A DNA stretch of 64,000 bases, from positions 1-64,000 of the forward strand of contig JAPOTD010000136.1 of assembly GCA_026709365.1 (NCBI GenBank), given 5' to 3'. Below the pieces are notes generated by a model. That model saw nothing but the letters and a program-made list of their open reading frames with translations. It was not told the origin of the DNA and ran no database searches. A program made the translations under genes and the position numbers. This document shows, piece after piece, positions 62,416-64,000 of this stretch. This DNA is from Gammaproteobacteria bacterium. GTDB lineage: Bacteria; Pseudomonadota; Gammaproteobacteria; Pseudomonadales; Azotimanducaceae. Position 1 is the first letter of the stretch. Every line of letters begins with the position of its first letter.

Positions 62416-64000
62416 TCAAGCTGGCCTTTTGGTTGCGGATGCTAGGGTCACCAGCAATTGGCCGTTTTCCACTTGGTCGCCGGCCGTCACGTGCAGCGCC
62501 TCAACGGTGCCGTCGCTGGGCGCCGTGATGCGGTGCTCCATCTTCATCGCTTCGAGAATCAGCAGCAGCTGGCCTTGCCGGACCGCATCGCCGGCGGCGA
62601 CGGCGGTGGAAAGCACCGCGCCCGGCATGGGCGCGGTCAAGCCGCCGCCTTGGTCGTCCCTGGCAGGGTCGGGGTAGCGCGGCAGTTGGGTTGCGGTCAG
62701 GCCTCCCGCGCGGCTTTGCACGAACCAATCGTTGCCTTGGGGCTGCACCGTGAAGGTCAGGCGCCTGCCGTCGATGCTGGCCTCCACGCGCCCGTTGCCG
62801 CAGGCATGGGCTTCGATGAGCATCTCCTCGCTGCCGTCGGCGGTCATGCGGAACTGGCCGTCGCGGCGGGATTGGTATTCGAGATGCAGCGTCTCGCCGC
62901 CGATGTCGAAGTCCAGCTTCTGCCAAGGCATGGTGGCGTTGCGCCAGCCGCTCGGCACCCCGCGGTTGGTTCGGGTGCGGGCGCGGCGGCGCGCTTGGCC
63001 CTCCAAGGCCACGGCCACCGCCGCCTCGATGCGTTCGGCGCCCGAGACCGCCCGGCGGCGCGCGGGGTTCACCCGTTCGATGAAGTCGGTGGTGGTGTCG
63101 CCAGCCAGGAACTCCGGGGTGCGCAGGGTGGCGACCAGAAAGTCGCGGTTGGTGGTCAGGCCGTGAATCTCCGTGGCCTCCAAGGCTCTGGCCAGCCGTC
63201 CGGCCGCTTCCCGACGGGTGGGGCCGTGGGCGGTGACCTTGGCGATCATGGGGTCGAATTCGATGCTGATCTCGCTGCCGGACTCCACCCCGGAGTCGTA
63301 GCGGGCCTGTCCTGCCGCGGCCGGCCGCCAGACGGCGACGGTGCCCGGCGCGGGCAGGAAGTTGCGCTCCGGGTTCTCCGCGTAGAGGCGGGCTTCGATG
63401 GCCCAGCCGTTGATGACGAGGTCGTCCTGGGCGAACGACAGCGGCTCCCCCTCGGCGATGCGGATCTGCTCGCGCACCAAGTCGTGGCCGATGATCTCCT
63501 CGGTGACCGGGTGCTCCACTTGCAGCCTGGCGTTGACCTCCAGGAAGAAGAACTCATCGTCCTGCACCAGAAACTCCACCGTGCCGGCCGACGAATAGCC
63601 GAGCTTGCGGGCCGCGGCGATGGCCGCTTCGCCGAGGCGCTGCCGCAGCCTTGGCGTGATGGCCGGGGAGGGCGCCTCCTCGATCACCTTCTGGTGGCGG
63701 CGCTGGATGGAGCATTCCCGCTCAAAGCAATGGACGAGATTGCCGTGCCGATCGCCGAGGATCTGCATCTCAACATGGCGGGCGTGGTCGAGCCACTTCT
63801 CCAGAAAGAGCGTGTCGTCGCCGAAGGCGGCGCCGGACTCGCGCCGTGCCCCGGCGATGGCGGCCTCGAGGCCGGACTCGTCGGCCACCACGCGCATCCC
63901 GCGTCCGCCGCCGCCGGCCGCCGCCTTGACCAGCACCGGATAGCCGATTTGCCGAGCGGCTTCCGCGGGTTCGGTGGCGTCGGCGATCTCGATGGCGTTC
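62416..64000 (-). CDS. Acyl-CoA carboxylase alpha subunit (biotin carboxylase plus BCCP), 5' truncated
   Basis: About 528 codons are visible; the N-terminus lies beyond the right edge. ATP-grasp biotin carboxylase: YPVLVKAAAGGGGRGM loop, FLEKWLDHARHVEMQILGDRHGN in parts, FFLEVNARLQVEHPVTEEI. Then a middle domain (about 330-440) and C-terminal biotinyl domain LILEAMKMEHRITAP with the AMKM lysine near 62550. The length and fusion match methylcrotonyl-, propionyl- or geranyl-CoA carboxylase alpha subunits; the beta subunit is not in view. The enoyl-CoA hydratase gene is coupled downstream. Confidence 0.92.
   Translation of the reverse strand, partial: NAIEIADATEPAEAARQIGYPVLVKAAAGGGGRGMRVVADESGLEAAIAGARRESGAAFGDDTLFLEKWLDHARHVEMQILGDRHGNLVHCFERECSIQRRHQKVIEEAPSPAITPRLRQRLGEAAIAAARKLGYSSAGTVEFLVQDDEFFFLEVNARLQVEHPVTEEIIGHDLVREQIRIAEGEPLSFAQDDLVINGWAIEARLYAENPERNFLPAPGTVAVWRPAAAGQARYDSGVESGSEISIEFDPMIAKVTAHGPTRREAAGRLARALEATEIHGLTTNRDFLVATLRTPEFLAGDTTTDFIERVNPARRRAVSGAERIEAAVAVALEGQARRRARTRTNRGVPSGWRNATMPWQKLDFDIGGETLHLEYQSRRDGQFRMTADGSEEMLIEAHACGNGRVEASIDGRRLTFTVQPQGNDWFVQSRAGGLTATQLPRYPDPARDDQGGGLTAPMPGAVLSTAVAAGDAVRQGQLLLILEAMKMEHRITAPSDGTVEALHVTAGDQVENGQLLVTLASATKRPA

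Overview
This window is about 64 kb of GC-rich DNA from a Gram-negative bacterium. Envelope genes (an LptA-like protein, a LolCDE-like ABC system with an outer-membrane barrel, many lipobox signal peptides), YcaQ, thiopurine methyltransferase and AcnA-type aconitase point to a proteobacterium, most plausibly a gammaproteobacterium. Genus cannot be read from the sequence. Most genes are ordinary chromosomal metabolism. Accessory pieces (Uma2 nuclease, toxin-antitoxin-like genes, DUF4143 ATPases, palindromic repeat elements) lie between them.

Layout. 0-1.4 kb: end of an unknown gene, tRNA-Arg(CCT), Uma2 nuclease. 1.6-6.7 kb: an alpha/beta hydrolase lipoprotein, then a methanethiol-oxidation cluster in which a di-haem cytochrome c peroxidase is divergent from an SBP56-type methanethiol oxidase followed by a SCO copper protein. 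6.7-14 kb: oxidative catabolism (Baeyer-Villiger monooxygenase, ABM monooxygenase, acyl-CoA dehydrogenase, LLM flavoprotein, 2-hydroxyacid dehydrogenase, cupin). 14-15 kb: lipA. 15.2-19.2 kb: a visibly less GC-rich island of three co-directional genes (XRE-ImmA peptidase, PIN nuclease, MrfA-like helicase), the best candidate here for an undescribed defence or toxin-antitoxin system. 19.3-22.9 kb: a heterodimeric ABC exporter. 23.2-25.7 kb: AbiEii-type nucleotidyltransferase with a partner, a small acidic protein, and a scrap resembling the 5' end of the ABC exporter gene.

25.7-32.5 kb: S41 protease, asnS, a DUF3014 protein, a COG3146 acyltransferase and a histidinol-phosphatase-like enzyme. 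32.6-39.7 kb: an envelope export operon (LolA-like protein, three FtsX-type permeases, LolD-like ATPase, outer-membrane barrel), interrupted between permeases 1 and 2 by two inverted-repeat-bounded elements. 39.9-51.9 kb: an orphan AAA ATPase, LptA-like protein, histidine phosphatase, YcaQ, gamma-glutamyltransferase, TPMT, Hsp20 behind a sigma-32-like promoter, aconitase A, DUF2784, and a first DUF4143 ATPase. 52-59.8 kb: cysS, cupin, a second DUF4143 ATPase, a LivK-like lipoprotein, a Tat-exported aldo/keto reductase paired with LarC, and a methyltransferase. 59.9-64 kb: D-aminoacylase-type amidohydrolase, enoyl-CoA hydratase and the alpha subunit of an acyl-CoA carboxylase that runs off the window.

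Three non-coding patterns recur. (1) A dispersed family of elements is built on GAGGGC(G/A)GGACGCCCTC-type palindromes; intact copies are enclosed in inverted repeats that differ between copies. (2) Both DUF4143 ATPase genes carry a long perfect palindrome on the ribosome-binding/start region. (3) A 9-bp inverted repeat with half-sites about 41 bp apart lies in the divergent promoter region of the methanethiol cluster. All calls come from reading the sequence; no database search, structure prediction or composition calculation was run.
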